The notes beneath the pieces are model-generated. The model searched no databases and had not been told where the DNA came from. It worked only from the letters and a program-made list of their open reading frames with translations. Of a stretch of DNA of 64,000 nucleotides, positions 10,933-21,275 are shown one piece after another. The translations under genes were made by a program, and so were the position numbers. Source of the stretch: Tenodera sinensis (taxonomy: Eukaryota; Arthropoda; Insecta; Mantodea; Mantidae); assembly GCA_030765045.1 (NCBI GenBank), contig CM060965.1, forward strand, positions 21,301,585-21,365,584, given 5' to 3'. Position 1 is the stretch's first letter. Each line of letters begins with the position of its first letter.

Positions 10933-11093
10933 ATGGTTCATAGCAGATCTCCTTCACCATCGGTCAGTCGAAGACGCCGAAGTAAATCAAGAGAAAGAGA
11001 AATGAGGGATAGGGAACCAAGAGAACGTGAGCCAAGAGAGCGTGATCGTGAAAGGCGAAGACGAAGATCAAGAGATCGTAGCCGACGTAGGAG
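10933..11093 (+). CDS. SNRNP27: SNRNP27 exon 1: RS-rich N-terminus of a tri-snRNP protein
   Basis: The ATG at 10933 opens a frame starting MVHSRSPSPSVSRRRRSKSR and continuing with Arg/Glu/Asp-rich RERE-type repeats to a donor AG|GTAATG at 11093/11094. This is the RS-like N-terminal region of the 27-kDa protein of the U4/U6.U5 tri-snRNP, a nuclear splicing factor. The exon contributes 161 coding nucleotides and ends after two bases of an arginine codon that the first base of exon 2 (16738) completes. Starting here gives the residue order expected for the family (Met, short Ser/Arg stretch, mixed-charge repeats). Upstream DNA carries promoter motifs shared with STAT. Confidence 0.93.
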
Positions 11094-11498
11094 GTAATGA
11101 ACTTTTATGTTTAATTTATTTTACTTCATGATATACGTCAAAGGTTATTATTATTTTACAAGAAATGTAATCTGTGTACCTAGTACCTAGCATGTTAGCA
11201 TGTGAATCAGGTCTTAACTACGGGTCACATCTAGATGGGGATAGGCGCAGTGGCTCTACATTGAGCACATTGTTGTCCTTTTGTGTCCATTGTTGTATCA
11301 ATATACTCTTGAATAAAACTCAAGATAAAACTCTTAGTTCAGAAGTTTTGAAGGAGCTTATGCTACGGTCTGGAACTCATGCATCAGGATTAGAAATTCA
11401 GTGAATAAAATAAGGAACATCTTTCAGGTGATGATAAATGCTTGCAAAAATGTAGGTATGTTCAGTAGCAAGCCAAATTGTCTGGTTTAATATTGTGT
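11094..11498 (+). other. SNRNP27 intron 1, start
   Basis: The intron begins with GTAATGAAC. Nothing recognisable appears before the LINE-derived insertion. Confidence 0.5.
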
Positions 11499-12054
11499 GG
11501 CCTGCCATATCCTACATATCTCCGCCTAGGGGATATGTGAATGGCATCCGCAAGGTACCCAAGTTGAGCAGAACATTACTTCCACTTACTGGTGTTTTGC
11601 TCCTCACTGTAACTTTTTTATCTGACCTTACCTTGGTCATCTCTTGCTCTCTTCCGACCCCGATGCTATTAGGGTTCCTGAGGGCTAGGGAGTCTTTATT
11701 TTTCCAACCTCTCCATTTCTCTATTTTCTCTATAAAACCTTAACCCCTAACATGCTGACCTGTCATGGCATGTAATACGTCCTCTGATTGATAACCAGAG
11801 GATATGGTCGGTGAATTTATTTTGATAATTCTCCCGGTCAGGTCGGTGAGACCTGTAAACCAATGACAGGTGTGGTCCTCCAGACATTCTGGGGGTTGTG
11901 AGAGAGCGATGTGACCGCCAAAACATAAAAATATGGTGTTCTCTAAAAAGCAGTTACATTTACTGCTAAGTCTCTTCAATATGTGTGAAAAATATTGGAG
12001 AGCAAGAGGATTAATGACTTCATTGTCAGAAATCCAGCATTAGCTAACAACAAC
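11499..12054 (+). mobile_element. LINE deletion derivative (5' UTR joined to 3' tail)
   Basis: The first about 470 bp match the untranslated leader of the LINE at 27030-27200 (shared CCAGACATTCTGGGGGTTG and GTGACCRCCAAAAC). The last about 80 bp match the end of the LINE coding region and its tail (AGCAAGAGGATTAATGA, then GCTAACAACAAC). The endonuclease, reverse transcriptase and RNase H are absent. The direct repeat ATATTGTGT (11490-11498 and 12055-12063) flanks the insert as a target-site duplication. The same internal junction recurs at 55964-56115. Confidence 0.8.
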
Positions 12055-13984
12055 ATATTGTGTATTTGCTAAAGCACTTCACATCGATTTTCGCGCACTT
12101 TTAACATTATATTCCACTGATTTATTGTTCAAGTATTAACAAGACACCTGTAGGAACAATAATTTACACCCATGCTATTGATATGTATAACTATGTAAAA
12201 TGCACTTGAAGGCAAGGTGCAGAAATTTCAAGAAGGAAGCAATGTTAGGAATGCACTTCACCGTAGGCATCATGGGAGCACTTCTCGGTAATGGAGGAAT
12301 TGTATGGTCAGTGCACCTCACTTCACATTTCCCCTCCTTGAAACTTCCCACCGTAACCACTCCGGAATGACATAATTGCCCCCATTACTTTTGTTGTTTA
12401 CAATTCATATAATCTTTTATATGTGATTAAATGTGGTTTTACGTAATTACATGTTCTGTTTCTGTATATGCATTATAAGAAAAGATAAAATGTTGACAAA
12501 TTAAACTAATTTCACAGTTTTAAATTACATATTTTGGATAATGTAGCCTGTTTCACAAGTATTAAGAATACACCTTTAGGAATAATAATTGACACACATG
12601 ATATGTAACTTATTTCTGTAAATGTCTGTAAACTGCACTTTATTGAGCCAAGGAGCAGAAAATGTAGCAGTTGAAGGACAATTATCTACATGCCCTTCAC
12701 CCAAGGCATTGTGGAAAATTTCTTCTCTGCCACATCCCTTCTCTCTCCTGTCCAGATGTTGCCAACATCGGCACTCGACACAGAAGCCTTTCTGCATCTG
12801 CTTTCTAACAAGGTTTGAAAAAGGGTTATTAGCATGTTTTTAAGAGTTTCAGGAGGCAGTAAAATGATCGTTAATAATAATGTACTGATGTCAGTTATCT
12901 AGGAACCCAACATTCCCTAATGTAAGTGTTTATTACGAAAATTGGGTTTTGGCCAATACTCTACATCATCCCATATTTTGACATATTTCGAGGTGGAATA
13001 TGTATTTCACACCATACTACATACTTTTACATATTTTAATATTAATGTAAAGTTATGAAACAATTTCATTTCAAAGTAAAAAAGGAAAAGCAATTGTAAG
13101 TTTCATTATTGCGCTTTTTATACATTACCGTTATATTCAAAGCTAAATTGCATGAGTTTGATGCAGACAACAATGATTCGTTTTAAACATTTACTTTCTA
13201 GATTTGTTCTCAAGCACTTCAGAGTTTGTAAATCAGTTGCATTTTCAGAATTTGTAAGTCAGTTGCATTAGGTTTATAACTGCAAGAAACAGAATATGTA
13301 ATGTAATAAAATCATATAGAAAAATTATATGAATTGTATGTTGAACAATGAAGGTAGTGGAGGCAGGTTATTCTGTAGCATAGCTGCCTAGACTCCTGTA
13401 TTGCATGGCCTAACTCTGCTATGCCTTATGATGTAGAGGTTGCCAACCACAGGAAATTTGAATTGCCAGTGACTTTTTATACCCAGGGATACATTTTTTT
13501 AAACTAATGTTATCTCTTCTTTTTTCTTATTATTGTTTTGTAATCATGTGAAATGACATTACTTTTTTGGCACCCAGTGCTACATTTTTTAAAATTATCA
13601 TTTATTCTTCTTTTGGCTCAATGTTAGTATTTTCAATGCACTCATCTGTGTTACGTTGGCCATGCCCTCTCCCTCCATAGCAGGCGACAGTATTCAGTGA
13701 ACCATGTGGGGTGCTATGCTACAGGATAACCGTGGGGGCAGTTACGTTATTCCAGGGTGTTCACGTTGGGAGGTTGTAAGGAGGGAGGTGTTATTGTACT
13801 GAGGTATGGTGGGAGGTTACAAAGGGGAGAAAAGTGAAGAGTGAGGTGCAGGGACCATACAATTCCTCTATTACCCATTTCTCTTCTGCTTATCTCTTCC
13901 CTTCTTGTCAAGCTGTTGCCAGAATTGGCACTCAAATACAACCAACTGGTACTGCAATTGCAGGAAACGTCTGAAATGGGAAAT
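12055..13984. other. Intron with degenerate local repeats
   Basis: Two related blocks lie at about 12130-12360 and 12545-12800; both contain AAGTATTAA followed by ACACCT and then CTTCACC. A third related piece sits near 13850-13950 with TGTTGCCAGAATTGGCACTC. They look like copies of one old repeat of unknown class. No exon is seen. Confidence 0.4.
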
Positions 13985-14052
13985 TAAGTACTTTACACTT
14001 TTTCACTTGGTTTCTATTGATTTGTGTGCACAGGAATCTCTTTTGTACCCAT

Positions 14053-14560
14053 TTATCTCAGGTTTTCAAAGTGCATATAGCCACTCCTCCCAGTTGACAC
14101 AAATTCCATTGAATGGTTTACTTTGAGGTGAACAAAGCTCTCATGATCCAGAGTGTCATAGGCTCTCCGACTGTTGCTGACTAGTATTGTTCCCGGCAAT
14201 ATCCAGTCCTTTATTAGTTGCATAGGAATTTCCTGATTCCTTTGATCAACAGGTGCTATAAAGAAGTGGCTTTTATTCCTAAGCTCCACACCATCAAACA
14301 TCCATTATGCTTCCACAAGATATCTCCTGTTGTACTTTCTGTGCCCAAATTTGGATTGATCAATTTCCAGAATTTTATTTCTGTTCCAATTCACCTTTGG
14401 TTGTGTACCATCCAGTTCACACATACTTTGCAGCTTCCTTGTTCCTCGGTTGGCTTCTTCTATAAGAACTGCATGGGTTTCCTCAGTTTGGAATCCTAAT
14501 GGTGGTATCGTACAACATGGCCACATTTTGGCACATTTTAAAAAGCTTTATTTCCTATGT
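14053..14560 (-). pseudogene. ISXO2/Merlin-type transposase relic
   Basis: On the minus strand the translation contains EIDQSKFGHRKYNRRYLVEA, a stop, then VFDGVE and later PGTILVSNSRRAYDTLDHE and VNHSMEFV. These blocks follow the order of the ISXO2-like DDE domain: EIDESKFG-type first aspartate, WVFGGVE-like strand, ISD..AAY second aspartate, NHS..FVD. The second aspartate is replaced by asparagine and a stop breaks the frame, so it is inactive. Eukaryotic genes of this kind belong to the Merlin superfamily. Terminal repeats were not located. Confidence 0.75.
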
Positions 14561-15372
14561 GATTTGTTCTGGTGACCAGAAAGTGAGGTATGCTAGACTT
14601 CATTCGATTAAACTTTGTAGTTTTTTGTTGGTTTATTTTATGTATATTTCATGCTAGTCTTCACAACATACCCTGATTGTTAGTGTTTGGTATTATGTTC
14701 TTTAGTGGATGATGAAGTAAGGTTAGATGTGTTTATTGTACGGAGCCAATTTTATTCCATATTCTAGAAACAGTTGTTTGAATTTATTAGGAATTTTTCT
14801 TAAAAAAATTAAAAAATATTTTATTTAATGATGCTGCCAATTGCCAGGATCACATTAGCATCACTGGTGTGACGGAATTTTGTCCCACAGGAGTTTTTTT
14901 ACATGCCAGTAAACCTACTGATATGGAGCTGTCATTTTTAAGCACACTTAAAAACCATCTTTCTGGGCCAGAGTAATTTTTGTGTGTGACATGAATCTAC
15001 TATATCTTTTGGTAAGGTATCTCTGCTGTTGAACGTGGTGATATCCTTTAACTTTTGTAGTCTTTTGTGTTAGATTGGCCACTGTGTGTGCTAATCCACT
15101 CTGGCTACTTTCTGAATATATTGATATTCCTTTTGGTATTCATGTTCAAGGAGTGCTAAGTTAAAATTGCAACTTGTTGGTCAAGCTGTGGAATGTTGCT
15201 GTAATTTAGAGTTGTATTTGTTTTTTATGTAGTTCAAATGGACAGATTTTCTATATATTCCAAGCTCAATTCTGTTATGGTGTCTCATTTTTGAAACCTA
15301 GAGAAGATAGCCATTCATGTTCTTGTATTTCCACTTTGAGTTGAGCTATGAGATTCTTTTTTCTATCCCAGG
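14561..15372 (+). other. SNRNP27 intron 1, nothing recognised
   Basis: AT-rich non-coding sequence without an identifiable repeat or exon. Confidence 0.4.
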
Positions 15373-15841
15373 TGGTACAGGCTGAAATGAACAAACACAG
15401 GATGCAACTTCACTGTACCACTTTTATTTGCACTTTTTTCGTCGAATATTACACTTGTTACAATTAAATTAACTTTCGTTGCACCTATATATACTTTCGT
15501 GACAGACTTTTCACGTTATTAGTTATTTTTTATCCACATCTACGCACGTCACAAAAATGTGTCTTCACTCTCCGGAGCCTAGGACACTAATAAGAAAGAA
15601 AGTTGGCGCCTCTTTTCATAATGCTTTTATATTCCTACGCGTATGCGCTCATTTTACTGCGAAGTACACTTTGAAACCCTCCTACATGCTAAATAGTTCC
15701 TGTAATGTTAGGGAAGCGATCTTTATCTATCCTCCCTACACTTTTAACATTAAATATATATGGTTCTTACATTCATACATATTAAAGTTGAACATGTAAC
15801 TTAACATTTATGACATTTTTAAACAACTCTTTTTTGTAACA
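15373..15841 (-). repeat. LTR-like segment 1 (candidate solo LTR)
   Basis: The segment starts TGGTACAGGCTGAAATGAAC and ends TTTTGTAACA (TG...CA ends). It shares its start, its internal GTTAGGGAAGCGATC block and its end with 17578-18056. Plus-strand TTTTATTT near the start would be a polyadenylation signal if the LTR is read on the minus strand. No target-site duplication was recognised, so the call is tentative. Confidence 0.4.
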
Positions 15842-16345
15842 ATTGAGAAGATAGCAATACATTTTCAGTACTCAACAAATCCTTGCCAATATGAAAAATA
15901 AACCATATTTACATAAATGCTTTCCTTTCGGGGTCTAACCATATATTCTGTCTCACTCTCAAACATTGCCCACACACAGCTTGTGTGCTTAAAAACACCA
16001 GCCATAAGTTTGTTGGCATAAATAAATAATAATTACCATCTAAAGATTATTTAATCCCAGGACATGGAGTACTTAGGATAGCAAGTCACCCTTGGGGTAA
16101 TTGTCTCTGATGTGAGATGCCCTTTATGGCCTTCTAGGAGAAATGTGAATTGGTTGGAGAATTTAATGTCGTTCTGGCAAGTTGTCACAGTAGCGCTTAA
16201 TGGTTAGGGCACCCACGTAGTGAGTGGTGGTTCAAATCCCGGCTGCGGCATTGAATTTTTCAGTTCTGATTCTACCTCTCAAGCATTGCCCACACACGAC
16301 TTGTGTGTTTAAAAATATCAACAGTAAGTTTGTTAGCATAAATAA
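15842..16345 (+). repeat. SINE family S composite (body, linker, head, body)
   Basis: A body ending in TTTGTTGGCATAAATAAATAA (about 15960-16030) is followed by a linker containing AATTACCATCTAAAGATTAT. Next come a tRNA-like head (GTAGCGCTTAATGGTTAGGGC, B box GGTTCAAATCCC) and a second body ending at about 16345. The same order with the same linker occurs at 60735-61075. Confidence 0.75.
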
Positions 16346-16737
16346 ATAATGGACAAGAACTTATTACAGAAAAAAATGTTGATCTTATCAAAATACATGA
16401 TTTGTCTCCAATTCTTTCATAACATTAGCACTTTTTAATATGCAGTACTGCATGTTCATGCTTTCCCAAGGACATAATCTTGTGGACATATTGGAAAGCT
16501 TGTAATTCATCTTTCTTTCTATCACAATAGCTAGTTACTAGTGCCAAACATTTGAATATTGTTTTTCCATACCTAAGTACTTATTGCTTAATTTGACATC
16601 ATTCCTAGTTAAAAGTTGTGAATACATAAAAATTATTACTTTCTATTCGACTACTGTACTATATAACAGACATATGTGAATTCGTCATGCATATTTGAGT
16701 GTCCATGTCAGAGTTGTTTCCTTCTTGCCTCTAATAG
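16346..16737 (+). other. SNRNP27 intron 1, 3' end
   Basis: Non-coding sequence leading to a good acceptor (TTCCTTCTTGCCTCTAATAG) immediately before exon 2. Confidence 0.6.
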
Positions 16738-16862
16738 ATCTGGAGATAGAGAACACCGACATAGACGTTCACGTTCCTGGTCTAGGTCAAGATCACGTTC
16801 TGAGTCAAGAGGCCATGATAGAAGGTCGAAGGGCTCCTTGGCAGATAGACCACCTGTAACAG
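16738..16862 (+). CDS. SNRNP27: SNRNP27 exon 2: end of RS domain and linker
   Basis: This 125-nt exon lies between acceptor CTAATAG (16731-16737) and donor CAG|GTAGGC (16862/16863). It encodes a continuation of the RS domain with SRSWSRSRSRSESRG, then DRRSKGSLADRPPVT, the linker that precedes the conserved C-terminal domain in insect SNRNP27 proteins. Its first base completes the split arginine codon of exon 1, and its last base (G) begins a codon finished by the next exon. That phase fits both the normal third exon at 37628 (GAT, Asp) and the alternative exon at 24006 (GAA, Glu). Confidence 0.93.
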
Positions 16863-16980
16863 GTAGGCTTAAATGTCTTGTATTATTTTGTTTGTTTATT
16901 TTTTATGCTATAAGTGAAAGGAATGCAGCTTCAGAGATAAAAGATGTTCTTTTATGAAATTAATGCTGTTCCATATTGAC

Positions 16981-17105
16981 TGTGTATAAGATGTATGAAA
17001 CAGAGGAAGTATTATATCTTACCTAAAAGTTCAGTTTAAAGATATCTCTGAAAATAGATGTTTTGAGGCCCTCCCCCCCCCCCCCCCCCCCCTGCCAAAA
17101 AAAAA
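16981..17105 (+). repeat. Family A 5' fragment with long C tract
   Basis: GAGGAAGTATTATATC and GATGTTTTGAGGCCCTC match the first about 90 bp of family A. The match ends in a run of about 22 C followed by a run of A. The C tract may have arisen from the GAGGCCTCC block of the repeat. Confidence 0.55.
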
Positions 17106-17577
17106 ACAAGATCTTACACTAACTCCATTACTTTGGTTGCAAAATGCACCACTGCTTCACTTAGGTGATTTGCACAACAGGGGCCTTTGTTACCATGTCT
17201 CATCCTAAGTATATCTTCGCTGGCCATACTTTAGCTAACAATGTAAACAGCAGTACTTGCTTGGGTAACTCTTCATTGGTTGATCAAACCACACCACTTT
17301 CATGTCAGTCGAAGTGAATGAAAATATACTCTGTTAACTGACATGCAAAATGGTATTAAATTTAAAATAATTATAAGCATTATTTACAAAAACATTTTAA
17401 AAAGCTTCTAGCAAGAATAAATGGAATACATTAATATGCAAATTCATTGCTATTAACACATTTAACTGCGATATAAAATAGATTTGCATGCACCCATATA
17501 AGGAAATTGGTGCGGTTTTTGCAATTATTAAAGACGCTGTGTCTTTACGCTAATGAGATCTTTGTGATCTCAGGGCT
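17106..17577 (+). other. SNRNP27 intron 2, nothing recognised
   Basis: Non-coding DNA without an identifiable repeat. Confidence 0.4.
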
Positions 17578-18056
17578 TGGTAACGGATGGAATGAACATA
17601 CACTCAGGTTTAACTTTAGTCAAACATTTTATTTGCACCTTCTTGTTCACAATTTTTAAATCATATCACAGTAGAAAGTCTTATTTTAGCGGATCAACTT
17701 CCCTAGCATCGCCGAAATTTAATTAAAGGTCTCTAAACACTTAGTAAATTCACTTTTACTATTTCATGACGCGTACACATAAAAATGCGTCCATCCATGC
17801 CGAATACAGAGACGCTAGTGAACTGTTTTTTTTTTTTTTTTTTTTTTTTTTTTGCATCGTTTGATGCGACACCGCCTTTTTCATATTCATCCGCGCTATT
17901 CATCAAATAGTTCTTTCTCATTAGGGAAGCAATCCTTAATCCTCCTCCCCTACTTTTATTATGGAACACAAACAATTCCAACATCTACACACGTATATTA
18001 CAATCAAATATGGAAAGATCCATGACGTCCCCGTGCAAACCTAGTTGTTCGTAACA
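17578..18056 (-). repeat. LTR-like segment 2 (candidate solo LTR)
   Basis: It starts TGGTAACGGATGGAATGAAC and ends TTCGTAACA, with the internal block TCATTAGGGAAGCAATCC shared with 15373-15841. It contains a T run of about 28 at 17827-17853. The arms are diverged and no clear target duplication was seen. Confidence 0.4.
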
Positions 18057-19175
18057 ATGAACCCCATCAACACGCCTCCGTCACCCAACTATCTCATACC
18101 AACATCAAAAAATGAATTACACTGTTAACAAACATTTACATGAACGATTTTCTTTTGGGGTCTTCTAATATTCTGTCTCAAAATGAAGAAACAGAACATA
18201 CACTTCGTTCAAAATGGTGTCTGTCAAGAAATGTGTAAAGCATCGCCAAGCAAAGCCATTATGAAGTGGTAAAAAGTTAAGTATTTTAATCATATTTGCA
18301 AAATTTTGTGAGAAATACTCATCGTAATTGTTATTCTTTATTTTACACAAGAATGTAGAATATATCCGCTCATTCACTTGCTTCTAAGCAAAAGCTGCCA
18401 GATGGCAGTGGCGCTCCTGTGCATTATGAAGTGCAAAAGCCTGAGCCACTCATATGTGGTGATGACTTCATATAACACGTTAACTCATACCTTAATTGTG
18501 CCAATCATAGGGGCCTGCAGAGAAATACAATTTTAGTAAGGCCAGCAAAGGTGTAATATTTTATAAAGAGCTGGGGGTACCATCTAAGATGTGGTAAGGG
18601 ATGGCGTGATTCGTTTTAGCCGAGCTGGATCAGCGGTGAGCCTGAATAACTCTTTTCGTCCACTATTAGTATCTCGGGTGCGGTACGGGTCAACGAATAA
18701 TTAAGTTAATTACTTCTATAGATCCACATTAAAGTGTTTGTTTCTATTTGAATCTATAAACACACAAATTCAATGTATAGACACAAAATTACATAACCTC
18801 ATGGCTTGGCGTGCTTTTGAATCACACTACAGGGTTCACAATTCCACAAACACGGACTATAAATTTCCATAAGTTCATATTCTTCTTTCTATTTTGTGCC
18901 GCTTTGCAGAGTATACACTTATTCTGTGTGTCGTTATTTTGCATTCTTCCACTACCATAAATGTTCATCTGAAAAACACTTTATATAGACAAAACTAAAT
19001 TTCTGTGGACATTATCTTTTTCAATGTGACACCTACCCAAGCCATGGAAAGAAGACAATTGAATGTTCACTTTACCAACTATATTTTTCATTCTTAAGTT
19101 TAGGAGGACTTTCTGCCGCCTCTATAATTTAGTATTAGATTATTTTAGAGGGCTTACATAGAAATATCGCCTCAA
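18057..19175 (+). other. SNRNP27 intron 2, leading into a satellite
   Basis: No gene is seen. At 18534-18580 the stretch AGTAAGGCCAGCAAAGGTGT is a degenerate outlier of the 106-bp satellite that starts at about 19176, separated from it by unrelated DNA. Confidence 0.45.
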
Positions 19176-19790
19176 AGATATAACATGGTTTATAACATGG
19201 GCGCAATCACCAAACTTTTCAGAAGTAGCTTATAGAATGAACAAAGTACAAATAAGCTAATCTCCAGTAAGGCCGGCAAAGGTATAACATGGGTTATAAC
19301 ATATGGGCCCAATCACCAAACTTTTCAGATGTAGCTTATAGAATGAACAAAGTACAAATAAGCTAACCTCCAGTAAGGCCGGCAAAGGTATAACATGGGT
19401 TATAACATATGGGCCCAATCACCAAACTTTTCAGATGTAGCTTATAGAATGAACAAAGTACAAATAAGCTAACCTCCAGTAAGGCCGGCAAAGGTATAAC
19501 ATGGGTTATAACATATGGACCCAATCACCAAACTTTTCAGATGTAGCTTATAGAATGAACAAAGTACAAATAAGCTAACCTCCAGTAAGGCCGGCAAAGG
19601 TATAACATGGGTTATAACATATGGGCCCAATCACCAAACTTTTCAGATGTAGCTTATAGAATGAACAAAGTACAAATAAGCTAACCTCCAGTAAGGCCGG
19701 CAAAGGTATAACATGGGTTATAACATATGAGACCATTCCCCATTTTCAGGTGTAACTTATAGAATGAACAAAGTACAAGTAAGCTATTTA
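19176..19790. repeat. 106-bp satellite, about 5.8 units
   Basis: GGCCGGCAAAGGTATAACAT recurs at 19271, 19377, 19483, 19589 and 19695, exactly 106 bp apart. Each unit also carries GGGTTATAACATATGG and TGTAGCTTATAGAATGAAC. The inner units are almost identical, while the first and last are diverged, as expected of unequal exchange homogenising an array from the middle. No open frame runs through the array. Confidence 0.95.
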
Positions 19791-19858
19791 ATGTATTACT
19801 GAGTTGGGCAGTATTTTAATTTATTACATGATTTGTCATATATGAATATAGTGGTATA

Positions 19859-19982
19859 ACGAAGACCACTTGAAGACCTGTGAAGCATTAAGATCAGAAG
19901 AAACTACAGTTCAAAAGTATTGGAAAGCACGAATGCTAATGGCTTCATTGCCAGATGCAAGGCACTAGAAAACAACAACAAC
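19859..19982 (+). mobile_element. 5'-truncated LINE copy (3' 124 bp)
   Basis: The insert matches the end of the LINE at 34451-35161 (GAAGACCACTTGAAGACCTG through GGCACTAGAAAACAACAAC). It is flanked by the 13-bp direct repeat ATATAGTGGTATA (19846-19858 and 19983-19995), the expected product of target-primed reverse transcription. Confidence 0.9.
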
Positions 19983-19995
19983 ATATAGTGGTATA

Positions 19996-20280
19996 AATGA
20001 TCGGTTCCAAAAGCATATCTAAAAGTAAACATTATCTGAAATTTGCTTCATATAATTGGTTATGTATTAGGTATCCTAGGTGATCTCTTAGTAGACATGA
20101 CAGAACAAAGAGTGAACTTTAACTGTGAATCTCCTTTATTACTTGAAATTACATATAAGGGACAGTTGACATCTATACTGTATTCACTGTAAACTAAAGT
20201 AGATGTAAGCAGAAACACGTGGTGATGGTGAACCTCATTGACTGGTGCGTTTTAATACTCCCACATTCTTCCACAATATG
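19996..20280 (+). other. SNRNP27 intron 2, nothing recognised
   Basis: No exon or repeat recognised. Confidence 0.4.
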
Positions 20281-20460
20281 TTATTTGCTAATGCTGGATT
20301 TCTGACAATGAAGTCATTAATCCCCTTGCTCTCCAATATTTTTCACTAATGGAAGTGGCTAGAAGTGGCTGGGCATATTTGAAGGTGGTGTTGGTCCATT
20401 TCCTCTTGCAGATCACATAGAGGACAGAGTGGTAGGCAAAACTCAGGTTTACGACATTCT
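20281..20460 (-). mobile_element. LINE 3' end, minus orientation
   Basis: It matches 56845-57000, including ATTTCTGACAATGAAGTCATTAA and CCTCTTGCAGATCACATAG, and encodes part of the cysteine/histidine motif near the end of the LINE ORF. It is 5'-truncated. CACAATAT occurs on both sides (20272 and 20514) and might be its target duplication, in which case the insert would reach about 20513. Confidence 0.75.
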
Positions 20461-21117
20461 AAAGATGAAAACAGAAATTCTGTGGTGGAAAAATGCTGCT
20501 CGATTCTCTCTTGCACAATATAGTTCCATGGCTTATTTGGCTTCTTGCTTTACCTGTGTTCAATAAACCACAAGCAATATAGGATATAACAAATTGCAGT
20601 AACACACTTTATACCTTATCGCCATTCGTAAAACATTGAGTTCTCTTGTTTTGAATATCACGTGATCAACTGTAGCGTTTACCTGTTGCTTCAGTGCCAT
20701 CTTGGCATGCAAAATGGAAACAAGATTATGTACAAGTGGTTTTCTTAAACACGTGCACAGAAAGCTTTTAAGGAATAGTAAAAAGGTTATTATATTGAGT
20801 ATATTCAGTAAGTTTTCAGAGAAATATCCTACTGTGGCTATAAATGATCTGGTAAAGCGTGATAACTGATAATAATGGACAATGTCTCTTACCATACAGT
20901 AAGAGCAGAGTGTATTCCAAACAATGAATGGAAAAAATCTGTAGTGTTATCTTGGCTGAGATCTAAGACTTCTTTCATATAATGTGATATATGTGATTGC
21001 TGCATAAACAATGGCTCTCTGGTGTTTAATAATTCAGTGGTTGATATAACAACAAAGAGAGCAGTTAAATTCAGGTTGTCTGAATGGAGTGAAATTGCAC
21101 AGTGACAATATTAATAT
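20461..21117 (+). other. SNRNP27 intron 2, no gene supported
   Basis: A 111-codon minus-strand frame (20560-20895) has no recognisable domain and looks like chance. Nothing else was seen. Confidence 0.4.
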
Positions 21118-21275
21118 TGTTATTTATTTATGCCAACAAATTTACTGTTGGTGTTTTCAAGCACACAAGCCGTGTGTGGGCAATGTTTGAGAGGTAAAAC
21201 TGGAACTGGTAAGCAGAGGGTCTGTGGTTCAGATCCCGGCTGTGGCATTAAATTTTTCAGTTTCAGTTCTATATC
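21118..21275 (+). repeat. SINE family S, foldback form
   Basis: An inverted tail (TTATTTATTTATGCCAACAA and ACAAGCCGTGTGTGGGCAA) is followed by a partial tRNA head (GTAAGCAGAGGGTCTGTGG, B box GGTTCAGATCC) and the junction GGCATTAAATTTTTCAG. It is the same arrangement as at 35636 and 60430. Confidence 0.75.

Noticed and set aside
15300..15855. GAGAAGATAGC repeated at both sides as a target duplication
   Set aside because: The repeats do not coincide with the ends of the LTR-like segment, so coincidence or an older event cannot be excluded.
19176..19790. CRISPR array
   Set aside because: The whole 106-bp unit repeats without variable spacers, and the genome is eukaryotic.
20560..20895. 111-codon minus-strand frame
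   Set aside because: No recognisable domain and no start context or conservation evidence; lies within an intron.
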